Positions 31,401-40,962 of a stretch of 64,000 nt of DNA are shown here, piece by piece (position 1 is the stretch's first letter; each line of letters begins with the position of its first letter). The notes below the pieces were generated by a model. The model did not search any database. It was not told the DNA's origin and saw nothing but the letters and a program-made list of their open reading frames with translations. The DNA lies in assembly GCA_905221605.1 (NCBI GenBank), contig CAJNDS010002247.1:62001-126000 (forward strand), in the 5' to 3' direction. Made by a program: the position numbers and the translations under genes. This DNA is from Symbiodinium natans (lineage: Eukaryota > Sar > Dinophyceae > Suessiales > Symbiodiniaceae).

Positions 31401-34400
31401 TCCGGCTTAGGGTGGGCGCTAGGAACCCTGCAAACCCTCTAGAAACCCGAGGCGCTCTCTTTGAACCCGACACTTGGAATATTCCCCCCTGATAAGGGAT
31501 TATCATAAGGGGTACCCTGGTCCCTAAAAAAAGGCCTGCTGGTGTAAGGGGGGAACATCCCAACCCGAAACCCACAACCCCCAAACCACCCTAAACCCTA
31601 AACCCTAAACCCTAAACCCTAAACCCTGAACCCTAAACCCTAAACCCTAAACCCTAAACCCTAAACCCTGAGCCCCAGCCCGCCTGTCGCCGGGCCTGCC
31701 TTGAAGGTACCCACCGCCCAGAAAAGGGAGGTGATGTAACCTGAGGGGTTTAGGGTTTAGGGTTTAGGGTTTAGGGTTTAGGGTTTAGGGTTTAGGGTTT
31801 AGGGTTTGGGACTTAGAGTCGAGGGTTTTCGGGCTTTGGGTTTGAAGGTTCGGGGTTTGGGACTTGGAGCCTGTGCGACACGTCCTGGGCCAATCATGAC
31901 CCGAAACCGCAGAAACCGAACTGCAGCCCCTAAACCCCAAACCCTAAACCCCAAACCCGAAAACCCAAAAACAGCAACAAAGCAACGACGAAAGCAAAAA
32001 AACACAAAGCATGACCGTCAAGGGACGGAAGGAAGGACCCTAAGAAAGTGACCTTAAGGGTCCCTCCTTCGACCTTGGGATGTTCCCCCCGGTAAAAAGA
32101 GCAGTCCTAGATAGGGATTAACAATAAGGGGTGCGATAATCCCCACTAAGGACCACCAGCGTAAGGGGGGAACGTCCCGGCTTTCTCCCCCTTAAAGACA
32201 GGGGGCGCTGGGCCCACATCTGAGAAGGGAGGCTTGGCGCGCCCTGAGCTACCCAGGTATTCTCCTCGCATCAAGCAGAAGCGATCCCAGAGCCTCCACG
32301 CGAAGCCAAAAACACCAAAACCCAAAAATCCCAAACCCCCGAAACCCCGAAAAGCCAAAAACCCCAAAACCCTAAGACCCTAAAGCCCTAAACCCTGACC
32401 CTAGTTGCGAGAGATTTTCGTGGCTCAGGCATTCACCATGCGGCCCACTAGGGGCTGGGGCGCAGGGTCCTCAATGTTAGAGTAGGGTTTAGGCGGAAGT
32501 GCCAAGGTCATCCGTTCTAGTACTACTGTAAGCCATCCAAAACAAACGCATAGCCCAGAATGAAAGCTAGTTGCACTGCAACCTGCCCGAGGTAGCCCCA
32601 TTCATATTCAACCCTGAACCCTGAAACCTCACAGCCCCACCCGCGCGCTTCTGCATGAAATACACCCCACCAAATCGCGTGTTCTGTTTGCGAGTACCCT
32701 CATGCATGGAGGGCGCCAAACCCGACCCCGGGGGCGGTCCACGAAGCCGTCGTCCCGAGCCAGACCCCAAAAAAGGCAGGCGGAAAGATGCGTTGACCTC
32801 GGGTGGGTGGGGGGAGGGCGGGGGGGGGGGGTTAAGGGAGAGCCTTTCAAACCCCATGGCCTAAACAATAAACCCTAAACCCTAAACCCTAAACCCTGAA
32901 CGAGGAGCATCAAACGGGTGAAGCCGCGAGGCCCTAAACATGCAGGAGGCTTCCCGACTCAGCTGTTGCCATTAGGGTTTAGGGGTTTAGGGTTTAGGGA
33001 TTAGGATTTAGGCTCAGGGAGCCAAGAAAGAATGATGCGCCCATCATCGCGCACTCTTGAAACCGGCTCCCCCCCGAGGCCCCGACAGCAAAATGCATGT
33101 GACAAACTTCGCGAGCATGATCACGATCAAATTGGTCTTGTCACCTGCGAAAAGGGGGCCGGGAGACTCTGAAAGCCCTAAACCCTAAACCCTAAACCCT
33201 AAACCCTAAACCTTAAACCTAAACCTAAACCCTAAACCCATATATCCAACGAAGCGCCAGATGCCCCTTGCGAATCTACAGCGTGCCGAGCCGAGTGGCT
33301 TTGCTGCATCTCCCTGAACATCACCAGAAGGCGATACAGCCTGGCGCCGGGAACCGCACAGGGCTTTCGGGGTTGAGGGTTCAGGAGAGCTATCCGACAG
33401 GGGCCCCAGACGCTGGGCCTTTGTGAGACTTGAAAGTTCCTCCGCCGAAATCTCAGCCCTGTTGAGCCCCAAACCGCGAAGGACTCCCAGACCTTGGGCC
33501 CGTTCCCAGCCTCACTAACCGGAGTAGGCCGAGGCCAACCGTCAGCCGGCTCACGCCAGTGAACTGGGGTTCAGGCGCTTTGGGGGCTCAGGATTCGGGG
33601 CTTTTGAGAGGGGGGCTTGCCGGTCTGCGGGATCTCGACTACTCTTACGAGATGTTCCGTACTGTAGGTCCCTGCCCCCCGGGTCCTTTATTTCACTGCA
33701 TGCGGGGTCTTGCATTGGGGTCGGCTGCAAAGAAACGAGGCTCACCACCCAACTTCTCCACAAAGCTGTTCCTATCTAGCCATCTGCCACACAAGGAGGT
33801 TTCAAGACTCCACACGCAGGTTGAAAAAACCCGCAACGACCCAAAACTGAAGCACCTCTTTTGAAACCCTAAACCCCCCCCTCTTAAGCCTTCCATCTCA
33901 CCTGGCATTTCCCCTAAACCTAAATCCTAAACCCTAAACCCTACAGGGGTATCCCGAAAAGACCCCCCGGCCCCCGCAAACTACGAGCAAGTCCCAACAA
34001 TCAGCATGGGGGGGGTTTCCGAAAATTAGGGAGAGAAAGGGACTCCTTTTTGTGGTGGTAGGGGGGGGGGGGGATGGTGTGTCTTCCCTCAGCCCCTTAA
34101 CCCTACACCCTGAAACCCTGCACCCTAAAAAACCCTACACACCCCCCAACTTTGGGAAACCACCCTTGGAAATCTCAGGTCCGCGCGAGCTCCACCACGG
34201 TGTCCACGGGGAAGGTGGCGATGATGTCCAGTATGAGCCGACCTGTCGATCCCAAGGTGAGAGGGCTTCCTTTTTGGGGGTGTGGGGGTTTGGGGTGCAG
34301 GACTTGGGGTTTGGTAGGGTTTGGGGTTTAGTAGGGTTTGGGGTTTGGGGTTGAGGGTTTGGGGTTTAGGAGTTGGGGTTGAGTAGGAGTGATCGGGATC

Positions 34401-36124
34401 CTTTAACAGCCAGGATGCCACTCCACCAGTACCGCTTTGCAATCTCAATCCTCAGCAGGCCAACAGGAAACTGGCACTTCCAACTCAGCAAGGCTTTGGG
34501 GCGTTAGGTGCGATGAGTTGCGATGAACCACGCCCTCGACCCCGAGTCAAGGGGACAATCCGCTCCGGAGATGGTTCAGCACTCTGAAACTGCCAGATTT
34601 TGCATCGCAGGTTTGGGCGGTGTGGAGTTTCGAGGGGAGGGGGAGTGGGGGGGGGGGGGGACTTGCTGCCAGAGCACCGCGAGGTTATCAACCCACTCGG
34701 CTTCTGAATCCTTGGACGCAAGGGGCTCTCTTCGAGGGTGCCGGATGCTCCAGTTTCTAGGTGCTCTCAAACCCGAAAATCCTAAACCCTAAACGAGAGG
34801 CTGGGGCGCCCAGGGCTATGGAGCTAAGGTCTGTGCTGAGGAATTTTTGAAGAGACAACGGGAGGGGTTGCCCACTTCGGGTGCCCCGTTACCTTAGGCC
34901 CAGGGACGCCAAGTTGAAAGTGATGAAGATGTCCACGGCGAAGATGACATCCTCAGCTTTCTCTTCAGGGGGCACAGCTCACCGTGTCTTGTTGGGCTCC
35001 TTTCTGGTCACGGCATGTAGGTTGTGAACCGCACTCCTGGCGTGCTGGGAATCAACGGCTTCTTTCAGGCCCACTCGGATGGCAAGTCCGTGGAGCGGAT
35101 TGGAGAACAGAGAAAACCGGGAGACAGCCTGAACCTTGAGCTCCAGCTGCCTGAGGCCCTCGGTCTTCCACACTACGTGCTGTTTCCTGCTCCCGGGAGT
35201 ACTCCCTGCGTCAGAGTGGCAATGAATGAGTCGATCCAAAAGGCAGCTTCGTCCTGCTGGGGCAAGAAGACAGGGACCATCAGGCTCTTGTGGTTTGGGG
35301 GGGGGGGGGGGGCAGTGCGGGGGCAGCCTTCGGGCTCAGCTTTTGAGGCGGTTTTGGGAGGATGTGCGCCCTTTACCCAGCCTGCGACAGCCCTCAACTC
35401 AGCAACTCACAAACATGTAAGCAAGGAACACCCATTCTCTGGGGGACGCTGGGGGGCCCCACGTCTTCTTGGCTCTTAGTAAAGACTGAATGCTTTCCGG
35501 CGCCCCTATGAAATCCCTCGAATGTTGACAAAAGGATGAACATAAGACAAACCCTAGTTCCCCAATTCCCCCAAATTCCCCAAACCCTAGCCTTAACCTC
35601 TAATTCCTGAAATCCGAACTCCCGACTTCCCGACAGCCAGGGCAGGCCTTCGGATCCAACAGCGCCTCGGCCACCACAGGAGGCTCAGCCATCAACCCCA
35701 TCAAGTTTTCGGTTTAGGGTTTCGGGTTTCGGGGTTTGGGGTTTGGGGTTTAGGGTTTAGGGTTTCGGGTTTTAGGGTTTGGGGTTTAGGGTTTAGGGTT
35801 TAGGGTTTAGGGTTTCGGGTTTCGGGTTTCGGGTTTTGGCAGCTGACTGCCTCGACTGCTTCCCGTGGATCTCAAGCTCCGCACGAAGAGCTTCCAGTGA
35901 ACGACAGCCCTGAAACCGTGACTGCTCAACCGTCTTTATCTGGAAAGACCCGGAACCTCAGGACCTGAGTCGGAAAGCCACGGGAAAGATGGAGCTTAGA
36001 ACAGCCAGCTTGGTGGGCATGAGCTCTGCCAAAAGCGGATAACAGAGTGCATGCCAGCGACATAACGGATGGGCGTGAAGAATCCGCTGATCAGCACCAT
36101 CACGTGCATGGAGGTGGTGAAAAT
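25323..36124 (-). CDS. Voltage-sensor, cyclic-nucleotide-binding-domain ion channel (CNG/HCN/EAG/AKT superfamily), multi-exon gene core
   Basis: Minus-strand exons in order encode an S1 segment (TTSMHVMVLISGFFTPIRY), an S1-S2 link (DEAAFWIDSFI), S2 (DVIFAVDIFITF), S3 (AKRYWWSG joined to RLILDIIATFPVD), S4 (GLLRLVRL), the S4-S5 linker, S5 (NLIVIMLAKFVTCILLSG), S6/C-linker (SAEVVMMANICLQTYLVSNL), a C-linker with LPELYRQRISSLLYSKL, and CNBD strands (SNLYIISDGE; ETFSEFAFLC). The family forms tetrameric cation channels, and the ligand domain binds cAMP or cGMP. Phases agree at 11 of the 12 junctions tested within the two chains. The selectivity-filter exon was not found: NVFLCGLCWETVTS at 31358-31405 may be the pore helix. 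S4 has only three or four positive charges. Upstream exons near 37-40 kb may be the N-terminus, and ankyrin exons follow below 23.5 kb, as in plant AKT channels. Confidence 0.8.
26063..26113 (-). CDS. channel exon: CNBD strand
   Basis: Reads VYVEESTSNLYIISDGE. The xLYIIxxGE motif is diagnostic of CNBD strands. Acceptor GTGGGGAG, GC donor (GAG|GCGAGT). A plus-strand frame here is also open but is rejected. Confidence 0.85.
26132..26355 (-). repeat. Longest telomeric array, (CCCTAAA)n
   Basis: About 31 units, nearly perfect. It lies in gene sense just upstream of the CNBD exon 26063-26113. Confidence 0.98.
27277..27379 (-). CDS. channel exon: start of cyclic-nucleotide-binding domain
   Basis: Reads KWPPLLTETRGACAEVLTLC followed by ETQLVVTKHQSCP. 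It sits where the family has the short helix and first strand ending in PG. Acceptor GGGCTTTCAG; phase 1 in matches the previous exon. Confidence 0.75.
27596..27715 (+). repeat. (TTCAGGG)n variant array
   Basis: Units are mostly TTCAGGG, a one-base variant of the telomere unit, locally homogenised. Confidence 0.95.
27910..28137 (-). repeat. (CCCCAAAA)n array
   Basis: About 25 units of 8 nt, mostly CCCCAAAA (TTTTGGGG on the minus strand), in the intron after the channel exon 28169-28227. Confidence 0.95.
28169..28227 (-). CDS. channel exon: end of C-linker
   Basis: Reads QRISSLLYSKLVREVELCL; with the previous exon it gives LPELYRQRISSLLYSKL. Acceptor CGAAAG, donor G|GTTCAC. Confidence 0.85.
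28577..28620 (-). CDS. channel exon: C-linker LPxxLR helix
   Basis: Reads ELESSVMSMLPELYR. The LPxxLR element is conserved in plant- and protist-type K+ channels. GC donor (CAG|GCAGAA). Confidence 0.85.
28660..28795 (+). repeat. (TTTAGGG)n array
   Basis: About 19 perfect units. Confidence 0.98.
29349..29399 (-). CDS. channel exon: C-linker
   Basis: Reads EQLQGYVRFKFSTDQER. The 3' splice site CTGTCACCAG follows a long C-homopolymer (plus-strand G-run 29410-29426) that acts as the pyrimidine tract. Phase 0 both sides. Confidence 0.8.
30439..30454 (-). CDS. channel exon: 16-nt micro-exon of the C-linker
   Basis: HVEIL lies between CTTTGCAG and TTG|GTGAAC. It supplies the exact phase between the S6 exon and the next C-linker exon. 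Confidence 0.5.
30488..30599 (-). CDS. channel exon: S6 and start of C-linker
   Basis: Reads SPNSAEVVMMANICLQTYLV then SNLSALLTRADVGIYT. The E before S6 and the xNxSAL stretch after it match CNG/EAG S6 to C-linker. Acceptor CCACTCAG, GC donor (AT|GCGCCG). Confidence 0.8.
31358..31405 (-). CDS. possible pore-helix exon of the channel
   Basis: After ACCCTAAG the minus strand reads NVFLCGLCWETVTS, which resembles the pore helix preceding a TxGYGD filter (YxxxLYWxxxTxT). No filter motif was found in the next 0.7 kb, so the assignment is tentative and the borders approximate. Confidence 0.35.
31476..31561. mobile_element. MITE-like element, copy 1
   Basis: Ends GGAATATTCCCCCC and GGGGGGAACATCCC. 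It shares ends and an inner GGGATTAxCAxAAGGGG stretch with the copy at 32077-32178. Confidence 0.7.
32077..32178. mobile_element. MITE-like element, copy 2
   Basis: Ends GGGATGTTCCCCCC and GGGGGGAACGTCCC, 14-bp terminal inverted repeats with one mismatch; same family as 31476-31561. Confidence 0.75.
33064..33144 (-). CDS. channel exon: S5
   Basis: Reads DKTNLIVIMLAKFVTCILLS then GP. This is a hydrophobic helix with the VTC near its end, where the family has HWxxC. The acceptor is TTTTCGCAG. The 3' end is uncertain, since the last residues (RGGA) may be intronic. Confidence 0.75.
33412..33458 (-). CDS. channel exon: S4-S5 linker
   Basis: Reads AEISAEELSSLTKAQ. Phase 2 in and phase 1 out match the S4 and S5 exons (acceptor CTCAACAG, donor C|GTCTGG). 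Confidence 0.65.
33493..33549 (-). CDS. channel exon: S4 voltage sensor
   Basis: Reads RLTVGLGLLRLVRLGTGP. Arginines at three-residue spacing (LRLVRL) mark S4, but with few charges. Acceptor GCGTGAG, donor AAG|GTCTGG. Confidence 0.7.
34191..34242 (-). CDS. channel exon: S3
   Basis: Reads RLILDIIATFPVDTVV. DxxATxPxD is diagnostic of the CNG/EAG/KAT superfamily. A GC donor (GA|GCTCGC) gives the phase required by the S4 exon. Confidence 0.88.
34419..34450 (-). CDS. channel exon: start of S3 (32 nt)
   Basis: Reads IEIAKRYWWSG across the junction, the IAxxYxxxxF position of the family. Acceptor GCTGAG, GC donor (AGTG|GCATCC). Confidence 0.8.
34893..34951 (-). CDS. channel exon: S2
   Basis: Reads DVIFAVDIFITFNLASLGL. 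The DxxFxxDIxxxF motif is the S2 signature. The donor is AAG|GTAACG; phase 2 out fits the next exon. Confidence 0.85.
35221..35256 (-). CDS. channel exon: S1-S2 link (36 nt)
   Basis: Reads QDEAAFWIDSFI after CTTCTTGCCCCAG, with a GC donor (ATT|GCCACT). The FWxxD then DVIFxxDI spacing with the next exon is characteristic of CNG/HCN/KAT channels. A C-homopolymer (G-run on the plus strand) lies about 40 nt upstream of the acceptor. Confidence 0.7.
36062..36124 (-). CDS. channel exon: S1
   Basis: Reads IFTTSMHVMVLISGFFTPIR then Y. The hydrophobic helix ends in TPxR, the usual end of S1. Acceptor GCCCGAG, donor TAT|GTCGCT, phase 0 both sides. Confidence 0.7.
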
Positions 36125-36944
36125 CTCGGGCGACGGGACTCATGGGATGCGGGGCTCTCGACGCTCCAAAGGCCGCACTGTTTTGGGGTTTAGGGTTTAG
36201 GGTTTAGGGTTTAGGGTTTAGGGTTTAGGGTCTAGGGTCTAGGGTCTAGGGTCTAGGGCTTAGTTTAGGGTTTAGGTGTTTGGGGATCTTTCCTGGGTTT
36301 CCGATGGTTTCAGAAGGATCCAACATGCGGGTGTCGGAACTTGCAACCCTGTATCCGAGCTCGGTCCACGCTGCTCGCAGTGTTGTATGAAACAATGGGT
36401 AGCTTCTAGCTGATGCTATGGCAATAAGCAACGCAAGGGGCCTTCTGAAGAAGTTTCTAAAGCCCTGTCCCATCCCAGCCGAACAGCTCCCAAACAGGGC
36501 TTCAAGGGGCTTAGGAGTTTGGAACAGGACTCCCGGGATGAAGCTCACAAGATACTAGGGCCACCTGCGCACAGGGGGGGGGGGGGGGAATTTGAGGCCG
36601 TTTTGGGATCTTTTCAGAACAAGGAGCCGCCACACACTTCCACGTTGGCACAAACCTGGGCGATCACAGCTTCTGGCGGCAGTTGATCCCCCGAAGCCCC
36701 ACGTGCCCTTGCGCTGTGGGAAGCGTCCCCGAAAGCCCGAAGAAGCACACACAGCTGCAAAAAGGGTACCTTTTTGGGGGGGGTCCTTGTTATAAGGGAA
36801 CCCTAGTAACCCTAAACCCTAAACCCTAAACCCATTTTAGGGGTCCCCTATTCTTAAAAAGCTTGCAAACCTTCAGAGGAGAAACAGCCACTTGTCCCGC
36901 GCCAACTGCTCTTGACCGTCGACATCGACTTAGAGCACGAGGTA

Positions 36945-37165
36945 GGGTTTAGGGTTTAGGGTTTAGGGCTTAGGGCTTAGGGCTTCGGGCTTCGGGCTTA
37001 GGGCTTGGGGTTTGGGGTTTGGGGTTTAGGGTTTAGGGTTTAGGGTTTAGGGCTTAGGGCTTAGGGCTTAGGGCTTAGGGCTTAGGGCTTAGGGCTTAGG
37101 GCTTAGGGCTTAGGGCTTAGGGTTTAGGGTTTGGGTTTAGGGTTTAGGGTTTAGGGTTTAGGGAA
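36945..37165 (+). repeat. Telomeric array with a (TTAGGGC)n core
   Basis: TTTAGGG units flank about ten TTAGGGC units (37050-37115) and a few TTTGGGG units. Confidence 0.95.
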
Positions 37166-37304
37166 ACTCAACGTTCCCAAAAGGTCCCCACCATTACACT
37201 GCACCTTCCGGGCTTAGGGCTTCGGGCGCGTCCTTCTCTGAAAAGGCGGGTAACTCGTCTAGCCTCTTGTGTAGCCTAGCCTTGTAAAACAACATCGCAA
37301 AAAC

Positions 37305-37354
37305 CACCTTGCCATGATCGAGCTGGAGCGGCGGAAAGATGAGGTCTGGCTGCC
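37305..37354 (-). CDS. candidate exon
   Basis: Reads LIFPPLQLDHGK, with continuation VVFAMLFYKA if the GTGGTT is not used as donor. Acceptor GGCAGCCAG. Borders approximate. Confidence 0.4.
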
Positions 37355-38014
37355 TTGGCCCTGTCAGGGATCCACTTTGGGCTTAAGAGTCCTAGCGGAG
37401 AGCCTCCTGGGAGATTCGACGCACCGCATGCTGCCCCAGCGGCTTGAAACCCCAAAGACCCTGTAAGAAACCCCTTGAGCAACCCAAAACAACCTTCGCG
37501 CGACCCTAAAGCCCATGATCCTAAACCCTATCAACAAACACTCCGCGCTTAAAAACCCCCTGAGGGCCACGGGATACAAAGGGACAAGCACTCAGCTTGG
37601 GGGAGAGGGGGGGGTCAGGATGCGGATCGGGCTACCTGAAGTTCTTGGCTTAGGAATTTAGGGGTTATACCTGGGGTTTTGGGGTTTGGGGCTTTGGTGT
37701 TGATATTTAGGGTTTTGGAGCTTGGGGGTTTAGGGTCCAAGAGATCAGGCTCCTAAACACCCTGCCAGGGCCCTTCTCCTCAGCGCCTCCTGAACACAAC
37801 ATCAAAAGCAAAACCCGACACCCAACCCTCTACCCTAAACCCCAAACCCTAAACCCTATACCCTATACACTATACCCTAAACCCCAAACCCTAAACCCCA
37901 AACCCTAAACCCTTTTCCCCCAAACCCACGAAGAGCCCCGGAACTGCGGTTGGAAAGCCCGTCCCGTCGCCCTTAGTGGCACCAGGGATCAGCTTGGGGT
38001 CATGGGGATTTGGG

Positions 38015-38105
38015 TTTAGGGTTTAGGGTTTGGGGTTTGGGGTTTGGGGTTTGGGGTTTGGGGTTTGGGGTTTGGGGTTTGGGGTTTGGGGTTTGGGGAT
38101 TTGGG
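38015..38105 (+). repeat. (TTTGGGG)n variant array
   Basis: About 12 units of TTTGGGG. Confidence 0.95.
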
Positions 38106-38777
38106 TTCAGAGCTCTTTGGGGGGCTTGGGGCTTGTAGGGCTTAGGGTTTGGGATTTGGGGCTTATAGGTTGAGGGCCTAGGGTTCAAGGCTTGGGTTGT
38201 GGGGCTTCGGGTTTTGGGCACTTCGGGTCTCGAGCTTTTGGAGCTTAGGCTTTGGTATAGGATGCTACTGGACACAGAGGGTGCGCTGGCTGAGATCATG
38301 GAGCCTAAACACTAAACCCTAACACCCAATTTTCTGCAGGTTGTGCTGCCCCAAAGCCCGGGAATCAAAAGTGAGCATTTGCCGAAGGAAGACATCCATC
38401 CCAACCTGTCGCCCTTCACAGGCTGTCTCCAAGCCCAAAAAACGACATCCCGATGTCGTAACCTAGGGCTTATGGAGTTTTTGCAGGGGCTTTGTTGTTT
38501 GAATTACGACAGTCCACGCCCCCCCAAAATTTAAACGATTCCCCGGCTAGAGGGTATAAGCAGGGTCTCCTGAGCCCTAACCAAGCATGCCTTTCAACCC
38601 TTCATTGCCACAGAAAGCGGCAACAAAACCTTCATATTTAGGCCAGAGAGGACATGAACAATCGTCCACATGGACACCCAGCTAGACGGTAACAAAACAT
38701 GCATCTTGAAGCAATAGAGGAAACACAAGGACGCGCTGCCAGATCTCTGAAACCCTAAATAACCCTCACCCTTAAAC

Positions 38778-38896
38778 CTGCCATGGGGCTGTATACTCCA
38801 ATAGCTCTTGACCGGCGTGTGCTCGGTCCAGATGCGATCGCCAGCAAAGGAGTCACCAGCTTCTGAGTACGTTTGTCGGATGTTTGATGGATAGAT
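38778..38896 (-). CDS. exon, probable N-terminal part of the channel gene
   Basis: Reads IYPSNIRQTYSEAGDSFAGD then RIWTEHTPVKSYWSIQPHG, 39 codons without a stop. Acceptor ATCCTCAAG, donor AG|GTTTAAGGG (a telomere-like donor). Confidence 0.65.
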
Positions 38897-39928
38897 CTTG
38901 AGGATGTTGGGGTTTAGGGTTTCGGGTTTAGGGTTTAGGGTTTAGGGCTTCGGGCTTGGATCGACTCCCCCCCCCCCGTAAGGGGCTGCCAGGCTGCCTG
39001 ATGGAGCATATCCCCGGAGTTGTGTGTCTGCCTGGCCTGAGCATCAGGTGCGTTTAGGGCTGGGTTTAGGGTTGAGGGTTCATGGTTGAGGGTTGAGGGT
39101 TTAGGGTTTAGGGTTTGGGGTTTGGGGTTTCGGACTTTTTGTGCACAGATGGTGTACGTATCTCTGCTGTTCTTAATGTTGTCTGCTTGGCGAGACTCGG
39201 GGTAGCAACCAAACGAATCATTTGGGATTGGGCACTCTTTTCGGGCGTTCGCAAGAGCGAAAGAGATGGGCCTCCCTGACCGAAAACCACCCCTTTCTGG
39301 AGGAAAACGATGATTTCCGGAACGGCTTTCGAGGGTTAAGCGGAATCCCAAACCCTGAGCCCTAGAAGTTAGGGTAAGGGGGGGGGGGGGGGGGGGTGTG
39401 GGCATTGGGGTCCATTTCTTGGCCAAGGCTCTCTCACCACCGAACGATGGTCTGGAAATCCTTGGGTGCATGTGCTTGCGGCTTCAGGGGTTTGGTGCTC
39501 CAGGCGTGACTGACGTCCTACTCGAAACTGAGCACTGAGCTCCTCTGGTGGCAACTTCGGAGGCTCTAGAATGGTTTCGGGGCATGCTGGCCAAGGATTC
39601 AGCGAGGGCGACTATCGCAGCACTGCACTGTCCCGAAGATTGCTTGAAAGGGTCATGAGCTCTCTTCCGGGCATCATTGACTCGGGCCGAGAGAGGTGGC
39701 TGGTTCAGGAAGTCAAGAGGTTAGGATTCCGGAAGGGGCTGTTGGGTTTCTTGGGCATGGATCAACTTGCATCCCTGACCGGGTACCCCCTGAGGAAAAG
39801 TACGAATGAGCCGTTGACCCGAAGCCCGAGATCCGAGACCCTAGCCGCGTTGAGGGTTTGGGGTTTGGGGTTTTGGCTTTAGGGCTTAGGTTAGGGGTTA
39901 AGGGTGACCCCAGCCCGAAACCCTAAGC

Positions 39929-39991
39929 CTCAAGCCCCCTGACAGGTCAAGCATCGAGCTCACGACGCTCTGGCGCACAGAGTTGCGATAT
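39929..39991 (-). CDS. exon, probable N-terminal part of the channel gene
   Basis: Reads YRNSVRQSVVSSMLDLSGGL. Acceptor GTGGGCAG, GC donor (GAG|GCTTAG). Confidence 0.55.
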
Positions 39992-40271
39992 CTGCCCACC
40001 CTCGCACAACACATGTATGTTTGTATGTATATGTGTATATATATATATATACATACATATACGTGATTATATACATATATGTATGTATATATTTATATAC
40101 ACTACGCCAAATTGAAGTGTCTTGTTCTGATCTGGGGCTCAGGCCCCCTTAACAAGGGATTTGGATTCAGGGTCAGCCACGCCACGCCGCTGTCTCGGGT
40201 TTAGGGTTTAGGGTATAGGGTTTAGGGTTTAGGGTTTAGGGTTTAGGGTATAGGGTTTAGGGTTTGCACAC

Positions 40272-40389
40272 AGGAACGCTCAAGGCCCTGAACCCAAAAA
40301 CTCTGCTGGCAAAGCCGCGGGGAGTGCTGTGGCGACTTGCCATACGCGTCCTGCAGCTGCTGATTTACTTCTTGAACGGCTTTAACTGC
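40272..40389 (-). CDS. exon, probable N-terminal part of the channel gene
   Basis: Reads AVKAVQEVNQQLQDAYGKSP then QHSPRLCQQSFWVQGLERSC, open for 39 codons. It begins after GCCCGAG at the edge of a TTTAGGG array and ends T|GTGTGC. A coiled-coil-like start; membership in the channel gene is inferred only from strand and position. Confidence 0.6.
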
Positions 40390-40789
40390 CTCGGGCTTAG
40401 GGTTTAGGGTTTAGGGTTTAGGGTTTAGGGTTTAGGGTTTAGGGTATGTTGTTCCAGAGCCCAGGATACTTTCAACCGATGACGCTCAGCACAATTTGCC
40501 GCCCTCGAGCCCAAGTTGTAGAGGACCGTCTTACGAGACAGCTGTAGTGTGCAAGGCCCGAAAACTCACAACACCCCACCTTCGCTCATCACTTCTGCCA
40601 AGAGGCCGACGGTGTCTCGGCATTGTAATCTGGCGGTGTATCTTCTTTGCGCTCGTTCGCAACCACATCTGGGGATCGCAGCAGGTCGCGGAGCATTGGG
40701 TGGGGGAGGGAGGTACTGGGTTGACACTGCATTGAAGCCTGAAGGCTCACCCGGAAGGGCGCCAGAAAGGCACGGAGGGTTCCCAGGCC

Positions 40790-40918
40790 TCAAAAGCCTC
40801 AAAAGCCTCAAAAGCCTCAAAAGCCTCAAAAGCCTCAAAAGCCTCAAAAGCCTCAAAAGCCTCAAAAGCCTCAAAAGCCTCAAAAGCCTCAAAAGCCTCA
40901 AAAGCCTCCAAAGCCTCA
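40790..40918 (+). repeat. (AAAAGCCTC)n 9-bp minisatellite
   Basis: About 14 perfect units. Being a multiple of three it leaves all frames open (KSL or LLR repeats). Confidence 0.97.
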
Positions 40919-40962
40919 AAGGCTTAGACAAACTCGCAGCGACTGCGTCCCCTCCGCGCCTT

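Noticed and set aside
34983-35150. Minus-strand reading QLELKVQAVSRFSLFSNPLH with strong splice sites
   Set aside because: It would separate the S1-S2 link from S2; direct joining of 35221 to 34951 fits family and phase better. It may be an alternative exon.
39571-39882. Plus-strand 103-codon ORF MVSGHAGQGFSEGDYRS
   Set aside because: The antisense is also open and all supported exons around it are minus; no family was recognised.
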